Below, one piece after another: positions 6,137 through 12,295 of a stretch of 12,909 nucleotides of DNA. Under the pieces are notes generated by a model, which was not told where the DNA came from, did not search any database, and saw nothing but the letters and a program-made list of their open reading frames with translations. Position 1 is the stretch's first letter. Every line of letters begins with the position of its first letter. Made by a program: the position numbers and the translations under genes. This stretch comes from Microcaldota archaeon (GTDB lineage: Archaea; Micrarchaeota; Micrarchaeia; Micrarchaeales; CABMGC01), in NCBI GenBank assembly GCA_021846005.1, contig JAJZIZ010000019.1, forward strand, positions 1 through 12,909, in the 5' to 3' direction.

Positions 6137-6711
6137 ATATGGACAACGAGATAGATTATGAAAGCGCTGAATTCAAAAATGCAAAGCAGGAAATGGACAA
6201 GCTTGTTGCGGATTCCCTTAAAAACAGGGAAGTCAGGCCAAATGTGCTCTTTTCCAAACTGTCGGACCTCACGAAGATGGTTTCTGGCGACCTGGTAAAA
6301 TGGTCAAGAAACAACTCAGTATGGCCGCTACAGTTTGGACTTGCCTGCTGTTCCATAGAGCTTATGGACTTTGGCTCATCGAGGATTGATGCTGAAAGAA
6401 AGGGTTACCTGCTCTTCCGCGCTACGCCAAGGCAATGCGATGTCATGCTGGTTGCAGGATGGGTTACAAAGTCGATAATACCCGAATTGAAGAGAATGTA
6501 TGAGCAGATGGCCAGGCCCAGATATGTAATAGCCTTCGGCGAGTGTGCGACATGCGGAGGCCCGTGGTGGGAAAGCTACAATATAATAAAGGGAATAGAC
6601 CAGGTGCTTCCCGTGGACGTTTATGTTGCAGGATGCCCGCCAAGGCCGGAGAATCTTTTTGGTGCAATAATGAAACTGCAAAAGAAACTAGGTGGAGCTG
6701 TTGAAGATTGA
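6133..6711 (+). CDS. nuoB: Complex I subunit B, N2 Fe-S cluster protein
   Basis: The 192-residue subunit holds the last Fe-S cluster (N2) that passes electrons to quinone. All ligands are present: the tandem cysteines C72-C73 in GLACCSIEL, C138 in GECATCGG and C168 in GCPPRPE. The surrounding ATPRQCDVMLVAGWVT (97-112) is also typical. Cys141 is extra compared with the usual GxCAxxGG form. The start at 6133 is the ATG overlapping the nuoA stop as ATGA; a second ATG two codons later (6139) is possible. An upstream GTG in the same frame (6019) would run inside nuoA and can be ignored. The first 40 or so residues are a charged extension of unclear use. It works with NuoD to form the quinone site of the peripheral arm. 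Confidence 0.96.
   Translation: MNMDNEIDYESAEFKNAKQEMDKLVADSLKNREVRPNVLFSKLSDLTKMVSGDLVKWSRNNSVWPLQFGLACCSIELMDFGSSRIDAERKGYLLFRATPRQCDVMLVAGWVTKSIIPELKRMYEQMARPRYVIAFGECATCGGPWWESYNIIKGIDQVLPVDVYVAGCPPRPENLFGAIMKLQKKLGGAVED
6691..6695 (+). promoter_or_regulatory. Ribosome binding site deciding the nuoC start
   Basis: GGTGG lies inside the 3' end of nuoB, five bases before a TTG at 6701. It matches the GGTG part of the archaeal anti-Shine-Dalgarno target, as also seen before nuoN. The competing GTG at 6692 lies within this motif and has no such site upstream. Confidence 0.5.
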
Positions 6712-7063
6712 TCGCGCAGAGCTTACGGAAACAGTAGAATCCATGAAGAAGCAGGGATTTGACTACTTGGTAAAGATAACAGCAGTTGATTATGTTAATA
6801 GCGTAGAGGCAGTCTACTTCCTTAGGAATACCGAAAAGAATGAAGACACCACATTGGAGGTAGAGATTGATCCTTCAGACCTCTGGATTCCGACTATAGT
6901 GAAATTGCACAGATCGGCAGACTGGTACGAGAGGGAAATGAGCGAGATGTTCGGCATAGAGATAAAGGGAAGGAAGGCAAAAAGGCTCCTGCTTGAAAAA
7001 TGGGACGGCAAGCCCAGCCCCCTAAGGAAAAATTTCATATGGGGAGAACCATATGAATCATGA
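6701..7063 (+). CDS. nuoC: Complex I subunit C (30 kDa subunit family)
   Basis: About 120 residues, shorter than the 150-200 common in separate NuoC proteins. GFDYLVKITAVDY near the N-terminus, the diagnostic WYEREMSEMFGIEIKG (its usual form is WxERE.xDMFGI.F.GH) and the closing DGKPSPLRKNF all match the 30 kDa subunit, which packs against NuoD and NuoB in the peripheral arm. The frame overlaps nuoB. I place the start at TTG 6701 because of the GGTGG five bases before it. GTG 6692 would add three residues and is the alternative. The stop lies inside a small downstream frame (7053-7151). The gene is certain; the start is not. Confidence 0.93.
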   Translation: MKIDRAELTETVESMKKQGFDYLVKITAVDYVNSVEAVYFLRNTEKNEDTTLEVEIDPSDLWIPTIVKLHRSADWYEREMSEMFGIEIKGRKAKRLLLEKWDGKPSPLRKNFIWGEPYES

Positions 7064-7151
7064 TATTACAACAAAACTGGCGGCGATAGTTTTTGAAGGA
7101 ATGTACAGGCATACAGACAGAAAAGAAAATACAGATAAGGTAAAGATATAA
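7053..7151 (+). CDS. Possible 32-residue small protein between nuoC and nuoD
   Basis: An ATG at 7053, eleven bases inside the end of nuoC, opens a 32-codon frame ending TAA at 7149-7151, 18 bases before nuoD. It starts MNHDITTKLAAIVFEGMY and ends in a charged run of Lys, Asp, Arg and Asn. No motif or family is recognised. In its favour: this is the only sizeable gap in the peripheral-arm genes (106 bases), the frame fills most of it, and it overlaps nuoC as the other operon genes overlap each other. Against it: it is short enough to be chance, and the same bases hold a TATA-like GATATAAT before nuoD, so the gap could instead be an internal promoter. Confidence 0.35.
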   Translation: MNHDITTKLAAIVFEGMYRHTDRKENTDKVKI

Positions 7152-7152
7152 T
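7145..7152 (+). promoter_or_regulatory. Possible internal TATA-like box before nuoD
   Basis: GATATAAT is centred about 22 bases before the nuoD ATG at 7170. That is slightly close for the leaderless spacing seen elsewhere in the window (26-28). nuoD has no clear Shine-Dalgarno motif, which leaves open a separate start of transcription here. Confidence 0.28.
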
Positions 7153-7169
7153 CCGACAAGGCAAAAATA

Positions 7170-8264
7170 ATGGCAATAACAAAAGTAAATGTAGGCCCGA
7201 TACACCCAAGCACCCATGGGGTTCTGAGGCTTGTTGTCCATCTTGATGGCGATACCATAGCAAAAGTAGAACCACATATAGGCTTCCTGCACAGAGGAGT
7301 GGAAAAACTTGTAGAAACCAGAATGTACATGCAGTCGCACCCGTACATGGAAAAAATAGACTACATGGCACCCATGAGCGTGGATGATCTCTATGTGTCT
7401 ACGGTAGAGAAGGCAATGGAAATAGAGGTAAGCGAACGTGCGCAGTATGTCAGGGTAGTGCTCCTTGAATTGCAAAGGATTGCAAGCCATTTGTTCTGGG
7501 TGGGAAGCATATGCAACGACCTCGGGCAGCTCTTTACCACTTTCATGTGGGGCTTCAGGGACAGGGACATGGCGTTGAGACTTCTCGAGACTGCTACAGG
7601 GCAGAGGATGTTTTACGTTAACATGAGGCTGGGGGGACTTGCCAGGGACATACCAGAGGGATTTGGAGATGAAACGTTGAAATTTCTCGATTACCTGGAA
7701 AAAAGGCTCAGGGAATATGAAAAATTCATAGAGAAGAATCCCATATTCATCCAAAGGATGAAGGACATAGGCAGGATCAGCAGGAGTGAAGCGCTTGACC
7801 TGGGGGTTACAGGACAGGTTCTCCGTGCTTCCGGAGTATCGTATGACGTAAGGAAGAACAATCCATACTATGTTTATGACAAACTTGATTTCAATCCTGT
7901 CGTTCTGCAGCAGGGAGACAACCTTGCCAGGTACAGGGCGCGTGTGCTTGAAATTGAGGAAAGTATAAGACTGATAAGGAAGGCATTGGGCAAAATGCCT
8001 GAAGGAAATGCGCTGGGCATGCCAGTTAAACTTGTTTCTCCGCCAGTCAAGAATAGGATAGTGAGTGTGAGCAGGGAGAATCCCAGAGGAGAAGAGATGA
8101 TGTATATGGTAGGGGATCCGCAAGGACCTTACAGGCTCTCGATAAGGGCGCCTACATTCATAAACCTCTCGGCATTGGATTACATGGCAAGGGGGAATAG
8201 ATTTGCAGACCTTTTCGCCATAATGGGAACTTTAGATTTGGTAATGGCAGATGTCGATAGATAG
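7170..8264 (+). CDS. nuoD: Complex I subunit D (49 kDa quinone-site subunit)
   Basis: A full-length 364-residue subunit, descended from the large subunit of NiFe hydrogenases but without the nickel cysteines (RGVEK at 42-46 stands where hydrogenases have RGxCxxC). GPIHPSTHGVLRL (9-21) and PYMEKIDYMAPMS (58-70) supply H16 and Y65, which by alignment with Thermus Nqo4 correspond to His38 and Tyr87 that bind the quinone head group. The C-terminus has DPQGPYRLSIRAPTFINLSA and ends GTLDLVMADVDR, close to the family's GT.D.VMGEVDR. It receives electrons from cluster N2 in NuoB and reduces quinone. It starts at ATG 7170 after the small frame, and its end overlaps the nuoH start by 14 bases. Confidence 0.97.
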   Translation: MAITKVNVGPIHPSTHGVLRLVVHLDGDTIAKVEPHIGFLHRGVEKLVETRMYMQSHPYMEKIDYMAPMSVDDLYVSTVEKAMEIEVSERAQYVRVVLLELQRIASHLFWVGSICNDLGQLFTTFMWGFRDRDMALRLLETATGQRMFYVNMRLGGLARDIPEGFGDETLKFLDYLEKRLREYEKFIEKNPIFIQRMKDIGRISRSEALDLGVTGQVLRASGVSYDVRKNNPYYVYDKLDFNPVVLQQGDNLARYRARVLEIEESIRLIRKALGKMPEGNALGMPVKLVSPPVKNRIVSVSRENPRGEEMMYMVGDPQGPYRLSIRAPTFINLSALDYMARGNRFADLFAIMGTLDLVMADVDR

Positions 8265-9243
8265 CATAATAGAAAACGCAATAAATTCCCATAGCTTAGC
8301 GATAAGCCTTGCTGGATTGGTAGTGTATGGAATAATCATAGCGTTACTGATATTCGCCTTTTCTTACTTTTTCGGATGGTTCGAGAGAAAGCTCATAGCA
8401 AAAGTGCAATACAGGCACGGTCCCACATATGTGGGAAAGTACGGCATATTGCAGAATTTTGCAGACTTGGTGAAACTTCTTGCCAAAGAAATAATAGTGC
8501 CTGCGAACGCCAACAAGGTGATTATAGCACTGGCGCCGGTTGTGCTTGTGGCATTAAACGTTTTCATAATATTCCTTATCCCATTTTCTCCGTCGCTTCA
8601 GGCAAGCAGCCTGGGTCTTGGGCTCCTGTTCATATTTGTCATATTGGGCTTCACCCCGATAATACTTTTCATGATAGGATTTGCGAGCGGAAACAAATTC
8701 TCGGATATAAGCGCACAGAGATCGGTGCTCATGCTGATAAGCTACGAGTTGCCCATGATAATAGTCGTTGCAACGATAGCATTGTTCACAGGCAGCTACA
8801 GCATAAACAGCCTTATAGCAGCGCAGTCAAAGCTTCCTTTCGCCGTAATCATGCCCATAGGACTATTTGTCTTCTTTGTTGCCATGCTGGCAGAACTTGA
8901 GAGGCCGCCGTTCGATACCCGCGAGGCGGATTCGGAACTTATAGCAGGATGGCTTACAGACCTGAGTGCGCCTTATTATGCTCTTTCCCTGTTGCTCGAC
9001 TATACAAGAATGCTTCTTGGAGGCCTTCTAATAGCAATACTTTTCTTCGGCGGATGGGAAGGACCTTTCCTTCCTGCGCCGCTTTGGCTGCTGATAAAAG
9101 CATTCATAATAGCGTTCTTCATTACTTTGATACGCGTTACCACAATGCGGATGCGAGTCGACAAGATACTGAAACTCGGATGGGTGTGGATGATGCCTCT
9201 GGCTCTGATAAACCTGGTGATAACATTCTTTTTGTTTTTATGA
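8251..9243 (+). CDS. nuoH: Complex I subunit H (membrane subunit at the quinone entry)
   Basis: A 330-residue protein with about eight membrane helices. RHGPTYVGKYGILQNFADLV (55-74) matches the conserved first loop (usually GPN..G..G.LQ..AD). ISYELPM (163-169), LAELERPPFDTREADSELIAG (213-233) and RVDKILKLGWVWMMP (302-316) are the other family signatures. The Glu-rich loop carries charges that link quinone chemistry to the proton path in the membrane arm. LDYTRM (249-254) has Asp where most members have Glu. NuoH anchors NuoB/D to the membrane and forms the tunnel through which quinone enters. nuoE, nuoF and nuoG are not present before it, unlike in bacterial NADH-type operons. Its start is inside nuoD, and its stop overlaps the start of the next small frame as ATGA. 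Confidence 0.96.
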   Translation: MSIDSIIENAINSHSLAISLAGLVVYGIIIALLIFAFSYFFGWFERKLIAKVQYRHGPTYVGKYGILQNFADLVKLLAKEIIVPANANKVIIALAPVVLVALNVFIIFLIPFSPSLQASSLGLGLLFIFVILGFTPIILFMIGFASGNKFSDISAQRSVLMLISYELPMIIVVATIALFTGSYSINSLIAAQSKLPFAVIMPIGLFVFFVAMLAELERPPFDTREADSELIAGWLTDLSAPYYALSLLLDYTRMLLGGLLIAILFFGGWEGPFLPAPLWLLIKAFIIAFFITLIRVTTMRMRVDKILKLGWVWMMPLALINLVITFFLFL

Positions 9244-9386
9244 ACACTGATGAGAGAATCCGGAAGATCGACCTCTGCATGCACGTCGGGTATATAAGCA
9301 TGATATGCAATTCAAAAGATATGAAAGAGAAGGCATTGATGAGGAAGCCGCAGGGCTTGGAATGGCCCGGAGATGTTGAAGCATGA
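9240..9386 (+). CDS. 48-residue orphan protein between nuoH and nuoI
   Basis: An ATG overlapping the nuoH stop opens a 48-codon frame whose own stop overlaps the nuoI ATG, again as ATGA. Overlaps at both ends are strong evidence of a real gene translated with the operon. The product begins MNTDERIRKIDLCMHVGYIS, has two cysteines (13 and 23), a Lys-rich middle, and ends PQGLEWPGDVEA. It is soluble by eye, with no membrane helix and too few cysteines for an Fe-S cluster. I recognise no complex I subunit in it, and complex I operons do not normally have a gene here. It could be an accessory or assembly factor for the peripheral arm; that is inference. The first residues (M-N-x-D...K) loosely resemble the 32-residue frame before nuoD. 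Confidence 0.7.
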   Translation: MNTDERIRKIDLCMHVGYISMICNSKDMKEKALMRKPQGLEWPGDVEA

Positions 9387-9745
9387 TAGAGCCGCTTGTT
9401 GAGACAGTAAAGGCGCTTGGAAGGAAGCGATTCACAGTCGAATATCCTGAAGAGAGGGAATCCCTGCCGGACAGCTACAGAGGAATGCTCAAGCTGGATA
9501 TGGAAACCTGCATAAGCTGCTCGGCCTGCGAAAAGATATGCCCGAACAAGACCATAACAATGGTGGAGATAATAACGGACAAAGGCCTGAAAAAAATGCC
9601 GCAGATAGGCATTGAAAGATGCCTCTTCTGTGCCCTCTGTGAAGAGGTATGCCCTCCGAAATGTCTAACGCTGGGCAAGGATACGGACATATATGAGACT
9701 TATGACAAAAGGACGCTTATAAAGAGACCAGAGGAGTTAGAGTAA
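9383..9745 (+). CDS. nuoI: Complex I subunit I, two [4Fe-4S] ferredoxin-like protein
   Basis: A compact 120-residue protein with two complete CxxCxxCxxxCP cluster motifs: C43, C46, C49, C53 (CISCSACEKICP) and C80, C83, C86, C90 (CLFCALCEEVCP). These hold clusters N6a and N6b, the wire between the electron-input side and NuoB. The N-terminal part has FTVEYPEERESLPDSYRG, the family's usual V.YPEE...P..FRG stretch. With no NuoG in the operon, these clusters are the likely entry point for electrons from an external donor, possibly a ferredoxin or flavoprotein; this is inference. GGAG at 9369-9372 may be the ribosome binding site. The start overlaps the stop of the 48-residue frame. Confidence 0.96.
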   Translation: MIEPLVETVKALGRKRFTVEYPEERESLPDSYRGMLKLDMETCISCSACEKICPNKTITMVEIITDKGLKKMPQIGIERCLFCALCEEVCPPKCLTLGKDTDIYETYDKRTLIKRPEELE

Positions 9746-10218
9746 TGATATCGGATATTTTTATTATTGTGATAGCAGGACTGACCATATGCGGAGGATT
9801 GCTGGTCTTTCTTTCTAAAAGACTTCTCCACGCGGTGCTTGCGCTTACTTTCGTTTTTATAGGAAGTGCTCTTGTTTTTGCAGTTCTGGGAGAGGCGTTC
9901 GTAGCACTTCTCCAGCTCTTTGTCTTTGTCGGAGGGCTTTCGACATATTTGATAGTCGCAGTTGCATCAGAAACAGCGCAGGGAGGCTTCTCCAAGACCA
10001 GATTCATATCAGCACTCGCAGTGGCCGCAGTAGGAATTGCGCTGATATTTGCGTGGACAGGCAGCGGCATGCTCCCCTATGGAAGCGGTTTTGCGAATAT
10101 CGCGGCATCTGCAATTTCTGAATATTATCCGGTGTTCTTCATGCTACTCTTGCTGCTCTTCTCGGCAGTGATAGGCAGCGTATTGATAATGAGAAGATTT
10201 GTCAAGCTGGTAGTATGA
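9745..10218 (+). CDS. nuoJ: Complex I subunit J (membrane subunit)
   Basis: A 157-residue, five-helix membrane protein. LLHAVLALTFVFIGSALVFAVLGEAFVALLQLFVFVGGLSTYLIVAVA (27-74) matches the core of the family, including the E50-F-V-A-L-LQ-F-V-V-G pattern around the third helix, which contains a pi-bulge in known structures. It packs between NuoH/A and NuoK and links the quinone-side changes to the antiporter subunits. The start ATG shares one base with the nuoI stop (TAATG), and GAGGAG at 9731-9736 sits eight bases upstream, a good ribosome binding site. Length is near the lower end for NuoJ. Identity is supported by motif and gene order. Confidence 0.9.
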   Translation: MISDIFIIVIAGLTICGGLLVFLSKRLLHAVLALTFVFIGSALVFAVLGEAFVALLQLFVFVGGLSTYLIVAVASETAQGGFSKTRFISALAVAAVGIALIFAWTGSGMLPYGSGFANIAASAISEYYPVFFMLLLLLFSAVIGSVLIMRRFVKLVV

Positions 10219-10526
10219 TAGCTGCAATATATTACGTATTGGCGCTTGGATTCTCGCTTGTAGCGATTGCACTTGCCGGTATAGCTGCACACCGGAACCT
10301 TATAGTAGTCATGCTGGGCATCGAAATAATACTTGCGGCTAGCACAATAGTGCTTGTATCATTCATAAGCGGGATACAGAATCCTGATCCTAGCGGAATA
10401 ATGATGCTTTTCGCCATATGGGCAGTTGCCTCGGCTGAGATAATAACAGTCATAGCACTTTACATTTACATGAAGTCAAGCGATAGAAGTTTTGACATCT
10501 CGAAACTCTCCAAGATGAAGTGGTAA
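10215..10526 (+). CDS. nuoK: Complex I subunit K (MrpC-like membrane subunit)
   Basis: A 103-residue three-helix protein. HRNLIVVMLGIEIILAAS (26-43) contains the family's R-N-...-L-G-I-E motif, whose Glu is part of the proton path in the second helix. VASAEIITVIALYIY (71-85) keeps the second functional Glu in the third helix. A loop DPSGIMM (58-64) matches the usual D..G....DPx pattern. It overlaps nuoJ as ATGATA. Both Glu residues being present argues for an active pump segment here. The basic tail (about 86-103) lies outside the membrane and is a little longer than in many members. Confidence 0.93.
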   Translation: MIAAIYYVLALGFSLVAIALAGIAAHRNLIVVMLGIEIILAASTIVLVSFISGIQNPDPSGIMMLFAIWAVASAEIITVIALYIYMKSSDRSFDISKLSKMKW

Positions 10527-10531
10527 TCATA

Positions 10532-12295
10532 ATGTTGCCTTTCCTTCTTATAGCGCCCCTTGTGCTTGCAGTAGCATTGATAGCATTGCTTCCGAGCAAT
10601 TCGCTGCCTAGATATCTTGCGCTGGCAGGAACAGTTGCGAGTCTGGTACTGCTGCTTTTCGTACATTATGGCGCATTCGATGTAGGATGGTTTAGCATAG
10701 GAGGCGCGAGCATGGGCTTCAGCGCGAGCATAACTCCAGTAAGCATGCTTCTGCTTGCGATAGTCCTCCTTATCGCGCCTGCAATATTCTTCTATTCGTT
10801 CGGGTACATGAAGAAGCCAAGCGAACAGAGAAGATACTACATAGAGATGCTCATATTCGAAACGGCAATGCTTGTCTTTGCCATGAGCGGAAATTACATA
10901 ACGCTTTTCGCGGCCTGGGAGTTTCTCAGCTTAATGAGCTACATGCTCATAGGATTTTACAAGGAGAAGACGAGCGCTGCAAGATCCGCAAGAAAAGCCA
11001 TATCCACAGTGCTTATAGGTGACATCGCAATAATAGCTGCCATAGCAATAATCTGGACAGCTACAGGAAGCTTCAGCATAGGGGCGATTCCTTCCAATCC
11101 GGAATATCTTCTGGCCGCTGCGCTTTTGCTGTGCGTTGCCATACTGACAAAATCAGCCCAGTTCCCGTTTCAGGAATGGCTTCCTGATGCGATGGAAGGA
11201 CCTACGCCGGTATCTACATTCCTCCACTCTTCCACAATGGTAAAGGCAGGCGTCTTTGCATTCATAATATTGTATCCGTTGTTTTCCGCTGCGCATATTC
11301 TTTATCTTTTCATGATATTAAGCGCAATAACCATTCTCATATCGACCCTTGGAGCGGCAAAGGAGATGCAGATAAAGAGAGTGATAGCCTACTCAACCAC
11401 ACAGGAACTTGGGCTTATGATATTTGCAGCAAGCATAGGCAGCATAACAGCAGCGCTGTACTTCTTCCTGGTGCAAAGCTTCTACAAGTCATTGCTTTTC
11501 TTCAGTTCAGGGGCAGTAATGGAGGCTACCAATGAAGAGTCCCTTGATAAAACAGCAGGGCTCAGGGAAAACAGATTGATCTTCCTGACAACAGCGATAG
11601 GCGTGCTGTCTCTTGCTGGATTCGTTCCGTTCTCAGGATTTTTCGGAAGCATAGGCATTAGCTCATCTGCAACGTCCTTTGCAGTATATGCTTTCCTTTC
11701 GATTATAGGCTTCTCGACCAGTTTCTTCATAATAAGGTGGGTCCTTCTCGCTTCGAAAAAAACGGAAAATGACGAAGCCAAGCTTGCCTACAGAAGAATG
11801 CCGAAGAGCATGATAGCAAGCATGGTATTCCTTGCGATGCTTGCCATCTTAAGTTCGGCTGCGTTCTTTTACATGGGCAGTTTCCTTTCAAGCAGTGCAT
11901 ACTACCTTCAGAAATACATGACAGTGTTGGGATTCAAACCTTATGATATAGTTATAGAGACAGTACTTGCTTTCCTTGGGCTTTTCGTAAGTTACTATGC
12001 ATTTTCGCACAAAAAAAGGATTGCAGGCTCTCTTACGCACATAATCCACAACAGCGACGTATTCAATATTCTGTATTTTTATTCTGCAGAGGCAATACTG
12101 GTCGTTTCCGAAGGGATTTCAATATTTGACAGATCGTTAAGCGGTGCTTTTGAAGGCCTAGGAATTGGAACTGCCCTTTTAGGCAAGGAAATGAGGAGGC
12201 TCGTTGCCGGAGACATAAACGCTTACGTGTTCGTGCTCATAGTAACAGCAGTAGCTGTCCTATGGTATGTGTATGCCCTTGGTGTTATTAGATGA
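10532..12295 (+). CDS. nuoL: Complex I subunit L, antiporter-like proton pump
   Basis: A 587-residue polytopic protein. AAWEFLSLMSYMLIGFYK has the pump Glu (E130) in helix 5. TKSAQFPFQEWLPDAMEGP (206-224) has the central Lys (K207), and TFLHSSTMVKAG has the conserved His (H232). YKSLLFFSSG keeps K319, but the His found four residues earlier in E. coli is Gln (Q315). GFFGSIGISS (369-378) lacks the helix-12 Lys-Asp (SKDE in E. coli, Lys399-Asp400). The C-terminal part has FDRSLSGAFEGLGIG and AGDINAYVFV, typical of the long NuoL tail that runs beside the membrane arm. ATG 10532 is the likely start, with GGT about seven bases before it; the frame is open up to a GTG at 10520 inside nuoK. NuoL is the most distal proton pump. 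Confidence 0.96.
   Translation: MLPFLLIAPLVLAVALIALLPSNSLPRYLALAGTVASLVLLLFVHYGAFDVGWFSIGGASMGFSASITPVSMLLLAIVLLIAPAIFFYSFGYMKKPSEQRRYYIEMLIFETAMLVFAMSGNYITLFAAWEFLSLMSYMLIGFYKEKTSAARSARKAISTVLIGDIAIIAAIAIIWTATGSFSIGAIPSNPEYLLAAALLLCVAILTKSAQFPFQEWLPDAMEGPTPVSTFLHSSTMVKAGVFAFIILYPLFSAAHILYLFMILSAITILISTLGAAKEMQIKRVIAYSTTQELGLMIFAASIGSITAALYFFLVQSFYKSLLFFSSGAVMEATNEESLDKTAGLRENRLIFLTTAIGVLSLAGFVPFSGFFGSIGISSSATSFAVYAFLSIIGFSTSFFIIRWVLLASKKTENDEAKLAYRRMPKSMIASMVFLAMLAILSSAAFFYMGSFLSSSAYYLQKYMTVLGFKPYDIVIETVLAFLGLFVSYYAFSHKKRIAGSLTHIIHNSDVFNILYFYSAEAILVVSEGISIFDRSLSGAFEGLGIGTALLGKEMRRLVAGDINAYVFVLIVTAVAVLWYVYALGVIR
12281..12284 (+). promoter_or_regulatory. Ribosome binding site of nuoN
   Basis: GGTG lies seven bases before the ATG at 12292, inside the 3' end of nuoL. 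It is the same motif used before nuoC and supports the ATGA-overlapping start. Confidence 0.45.

Noticed and set aside
7035..8123. 362-codon open frame on the minus strand opposite nuoC/nuoD
   Set aside because: It lies almost wholly antisense to nuoD, whose motifs are unmistakable. Its translation is rich in His, Tyr, Phe and Cys with no recognisable motif, as expected from a complementary shadow of AGG/ATA/CAT-rich codons.
7170..8264. Possibility that nuoB/nuoD belong to a membrane NiFe hydrogenase (Mbh/Ech type)
   Set aside because: NuoD has RGVEK and ends in VMADVDR, lacking both nickel CxxC motifs, and keeps the quinone-site His16 and Tyr65. It is complex I rather than hydrogenase.
8376..8900. 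174-codon plus-strand frame inside nuoH in another frame
   Set aside because: NuoH is complete and conserved in its own frame. The alternative translation is Cys/His-rich by chance and has no ribosome binding site.
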